Source: Physcousia sp015060555 (lineage in GTDB: Bacteria > Bacteroidota > Bacteroidia > Bacteroidales > Bacteroidaceae). Taken from it: DNA of 41,035 bases. The position numbers were made by a program, and so were the translations under genes. The notes under the pieces were generated by a model. It had not been told where the DNA came from, ran no database searches, and saw nothing but the letters and a program-made list of their open reading frames with translations. The stretch covers positions 1-41,035 of the forward strand of contig SUYG01000036.1 of NCBI GenBank assembly GCA_015060555.1, written 5' to 3'. Of this stretch, positions 39,195 to 41,035 are shown piece after piece (the stretch's first letter is position 1; every line of letters begins with the position of its first letter).

Positions 39195-39294
39195 TTCATT
39201 ATGAGGCACATCTTTTTTTGCGTGCATTTTTAACATATAATAATGGGCGGATGATGGTGGGAGTTCGGGAAAAAGTTTGTACCTTTGTAGCCGG
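39195..39294 (+). repeat. promoter-bearing direct repeat, copy 2 (before the 472-residue gene)
   Basis: Begins 7 bp after the ORF6N stop. It shares TTCATTATGAGGCACATC, GGCGGATGATGGTGGGAGTT and AAAAAGTTTGTA with copy 1, and ends with the -7 element TACCTTTG (39280-39287). It supplies the promoter of the next gene. Confidence 0.88.
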
Positions 39295-39311
39295 TTTGAC
39301 CTAACTAACGG

Positions 39312-39325
39312 ACCTCGAAAGAGGT
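39312..39325 (+). promoter_or_regulatory. small leader hairpin
   Basis: ACCTC-GAAA-GAGGT, a perfect five-bp stem with a GNRA-type tetraloop, ends 17 bp before the ATG of the 472-residue gene and just upstream of AAAGGAAG, its Shine-Dalgarno. It could protect or present the ribosome-binding site. Confidence 0.5.
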
Positions 39326-39342
39326 GAAAAAAAGGAAGCTTT

Positions 39343-40761
39343 ATGCCTATTATTCAATTGCATATACAGGGTTTGACGCACCACGACATCGCGGCGCGCA
39401 GGGAGGAGTTTGTCAGCACGGCTGTGGGGCGGCGCATAGCGCTGCGCGCGGCCAGACTGTGCGAGGACGGCAGGACGGTGGAGGCGTATGTCGGCGGCGA
39501 GTGCGTGGGCGTGGTGGCGAGGCTGGACAGGGATCTGGCCGTGGGTGCGCTGCGCACAGAGGAGAAGGGTGTGCTGCGCGGGCGCATCGTGGAGGCGCGG
39601 GATTATGTGCTGCTGGCGGAGATAAAGGTGGCGGAGCTGCCGCAGGTGGAGGCGCCGGCGAGCGTGCTACGGGACTGGAAGTATTCGGGCCCGCTGCTGG
39701 CGGAGCGTGCCGAGGAGCGCAAACTGGCGTTCCTGGAAGCGGAGCTGACGGCGCTGCTGACGGAGGACGCGGAGGTGGACGTGGAGGAGGTGATGGAGCT
39801 GCTGCAGGTGTTCTGCCGCACGGCACCATATGATATCTCGGCCGAGGGACTGGAACTGCGGCGGCAGCTGGTGCAGTGGCTGAGCGCAGCCGAGGATGCC
39901 CATCTGCGCGAGGCGGCGGAGCTGGTGCGCGAGATGTCGCAGCGCATGGGCGGCGACACGTGGATGGCGCAGCTGGGCGAGTGGATGAAGGCGGAACTGC
40001 CGACATCGCGAGAGGCGCTGATGCTGACGGTGGAGGCTGCGGCGCTCGCGGAGGTGCGGGCTGAGGCTGAACGGTTGCCGCAAGGGCTGATGGCGCTGTG
40101 GCGCAGCGATATGGCGCAGTTCGTGCGCGTGCTCTATGGCATGCTGCTCACACGCGAGAAGCTGCGGCGCGTGCTGTCGTGTCTGGTGATGCTGGAGCTG
40201 ACAGATGGCGCGCCTGCATGCGAGGTGCAGGGCACGGAAGAGGAATTCCTGAAGGAATTCGTCAGAGAGACGAAGGACTACTACCGCCACGACCGCAAGC
40301 GGGCGGATGACGTGCGCCGCATCCTGGGCAACCTGGGCAAGCGGGAGGCCAAGGCGGAGCTGGATGCATGGATTAATGACAAGGAGCGCACGCGCACGGG
40401 ACTCTCCGACGCGCAGGTGGCGCAGGCCTTGGAGGCCATCTGCGGTGAGGGTCGCGCGCTGGACACGAAGCAGAAGTGGGCGGGCGCGTACTGGTGTCTG
40501 CGCTGGTACTGCAACTTCCCCGTGAAGGGCTCGGACTTCTGCGAGAAGATAGCCACGCTGCCCTTCACGAAGCCGCTGAATCCGGAATGCAGCTACAACA
40601 ATATTCGCAGGATCGTGACGCTGTCGTTCATGAATCAGGATGCGCGGCAGCTGAACGCCGTGAAGCCGAGCAGGCAGGATGAGAAGGTCTTCGCGGAATG
40701 CAGGACAATCGTCACGGCCTTGGCGCAGGAATTAGGTAAAATTGCCAATCCGCAGACATAG
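39343..40761 (+). CDS. 472-residue protein of unknown function, possible HIRAN-like N-terminus
   Basis: No family is recognised with confidence. Residues ~25-75 (IALRAARLCEDGRTVEAYVG, then GECVGVVARLDRDLA) have the spacing of a HIRAN-type small beta domain, a DNA-end-binding fold, but the match is weak. The middle (110-310) is helical and very rich in Ala, Glu and Leu. The C-terminus (KWAGAYWCLRWYCNFP to CSYNNIRRIVTLSF) is better ordered and Cys/Trp-containing. Composition is strongly GC- and G-biased on the coding strand (many GCG, GAG and CTG codons), unlike neighbours. A Shine-Dalgarno AAAGGAAG precedes ATG 39343, and a terminator follows at 40804-40834. It is a complete single-gene unit that may be mobile or foreign. 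Confidence 0.75.
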   Translation: MPIIQLHIQGLTHHDIAARREEFVSTAVGRRIALRAARLCEDGRTVEAYVGGECVGVVARLDRDLAVGALRTEEKGVLRGRIVEARDYVLLAEIKVAELPQVEAPASVLRDWKYSGPLLAERAEERKLAFLEAELTALLTEDAEVDVEEVMELLQVFCRTAPYDISAEGLELRRQLVQWLSAAEDAHLREAAELVREMSQRMGGDTWMAQLGEWMKAELPTSREALMLTVEAAALAEVRAEAERLPQGLMALWRSDMAQFVRVLYGMLLTREKLRRVLSCLVMLELTDGAPACEVQGTEEEFLKEFVRETKDYYRHDRKRADDVRRILGNLGKREAKAELDAWINDKERTRTGLSDAQVAQALEAICGEGRALDTKQKWAGAYWCLRWYCNFPVKGSDFCEKIATLPFTKPLNPECSYNNIRRIVTLSFMNQDARQLNAVKPSRQDEKVFAECRTIVTALAQELGKIANPQT

Positions 40762-40764
40762 CCA

Positions 40765-40808
40765 TTACCAAAACGTTACCAATCTATTACCAAAACGTTA
40801 CCAAAACG
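40765..40808. repeat. four 11-bp tandem repeats
   Basis: Units TTACCAAAACG, TTACCAATCTA, TTACCAAAACG, TTACCAAAACG, starting 4 bp after the 472-residue gene and running into the terminator. Confidence 0.85.
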
Positions 40809-40834
40809 TTCCAGAGCTTCTGGAGCGTTTTTTT
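40804..40834 (+). terminator. terminator of the 472-residue gene
   Basis: AACGTTCCAGA pairs with TCTGGAGCGTT (one G-T pair) around a three-base loop, then a run of seven T. A strong Rho-independent terminator. Confidence 0.92.
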
Positions 40835-40840
40835 GTGCCC

Positions 40841-40848
40841 TACCTTTG
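40841..40848 (+). promoter_or_regulatory. promoter for a gene entering at the right edge, -7 element
   Basis: TACCTTTG, just after the terminator. Its transcript would begin near 40855 and run rightward through the leader structure. Confidence 0.55.
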
Positions 40849-40863
40849 CAGCGTCAAACAAAA

Positions 40864-40908
40864 ATGACGGTGCTCTGTGACTTATTGGGTAAAAGAACCA
40901 CGCGGTAG
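40864..40908 (+). other. possible 14-codon leader peptide overlapping a hairpin
   Basis: ATG at 40864 reads MTVLCDLLGKRTTR and stops at TAG (40906-40908). The stop lies in the loop of the hairpin CACGCGG-TAGG-CCGCGTG (40899-40916). CGCGTG (40911-40916) can instead pair with CACGCG (40940-40945), so two exclusive folds are possible. The layout is that of a translation-dependent attenuator. Confidence 0.35.
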
Positions 40909-40989
40909 GCCGCGTGAATACATCTTTCACACGAATGACCACGCGCTCGGCGCTTGCGACGCTTGACACTTCAAGAATGGGTACATATA

Positions 40990-41035
40990 ATGGTCAAAAA
41001 TATTAATGGGCATTACATGGAACTAATTCGTGGGC
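40990..41035 (+). CDS. possible start of a gene cut by the window edge
   Basis: ATG at 40990 opens a frame of 15 codons (MVKNINGHYMELIRG) to the end of the window. It follows a promoter, leader ORF and hairpin at a sensible distance. Too short to identify; an alternative ATG at 40978 stops after nine codons. Confidence 0.3.
   Translation, partial: MVKNINGHYMELIRG

Overview
The window looks like chromosomal DNA of a member of the Bacteroidales, most likely Prevotellaceae. Support comes from an FeoA-FeoB fusion, an OstA-like protein beside two SurA-type chaperones, a C10 (streptopain-type) protease with BspA-like leucine-rich repeats and a Prevotella-style C-terminal tail, an ORF6N protein, and many promoters of the Bacteroidetes type TTTG-N19/20-TAnnTTTG. 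No rRNA, tRNA, CRISPR array or transposase is visible.

Layout. 0.17-10.4 kb (minus strand): guaB, two parvulin-type periplasmic chaperones, an OstA/LptA-like protein, a small membrane protein, mutL and trpS. 10.4-13.85 kb: an accessory stretch between guaB and recQ with two 22-bp tandem arrays, an AT-rich cluster of small membrane-protein genes, a PemK/MazF-type toxin with an overlapping upstream antitoxin candidate, a four-helix-bundle protein and a 9-bp tandem array. 13.85-20.5 kb (minus): recQ, clpX, clpP, tig and lptB. 20.6-25.2 kb (plus): mlaE-mlaF, the feoAB fusion and a small Cys-rich FeoB-associated protein. 25.2-31.5 kb (minus): a histidine acid phosphatase, a very large exported protein with carboxypeptidase-regulatory-like and MG2-like domains, and a hemolysin III/PAQR protein. 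31.6-36.3 kb (plus): a 1574-residue C10 protease. 36.3-37.65 kb (minus): an RsmF/NSUN-type rRNA methyltransferase. 37.65-41.0 kb: a decayed region with a 35-codon ORF, a BspA-like remnant, an ORF6N gene between two copies of a ~100-bp promoter-bearing repeat, a GC-rich 472-residue protein of unknown function, and a leader-like structure at the right edge.

How the genes fit together. Much of the core serves the envelope (OstA-like and LptB in lipopolysaccharide transport, SurA-type chaperones in outer-membrane protein folding, MlaEF in phospholipid transport) and protein quality control (trigger factor, ClpP, ClpX).

Most striking signal. A family of GC-rich palindromic elements occurs at about 15 sites. 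Some copies sit directly after stop codons in a fixed orientation. Others lie in frame inside five core genes (trpS, mutL, the OstA-like gene, a SurA-like gene, feoAB), where they encode peptides such as SLIGRARGES, PLPYREGQGGES or PSRQGGES. A long form of ~120 bp carries extra internal hairpins. Comparing copies shows a compensatory G:C to T:A change in one stem, which suggests selection on a folded nucleic acid. Two other repeat classes (AT-rich TATAAAATA type and ATTGATG/GAAGAAT type) have likewise entered the rsmF-like coding sequence. The pattern recalls Rickettsia palindromic elements, but the sequences are different.
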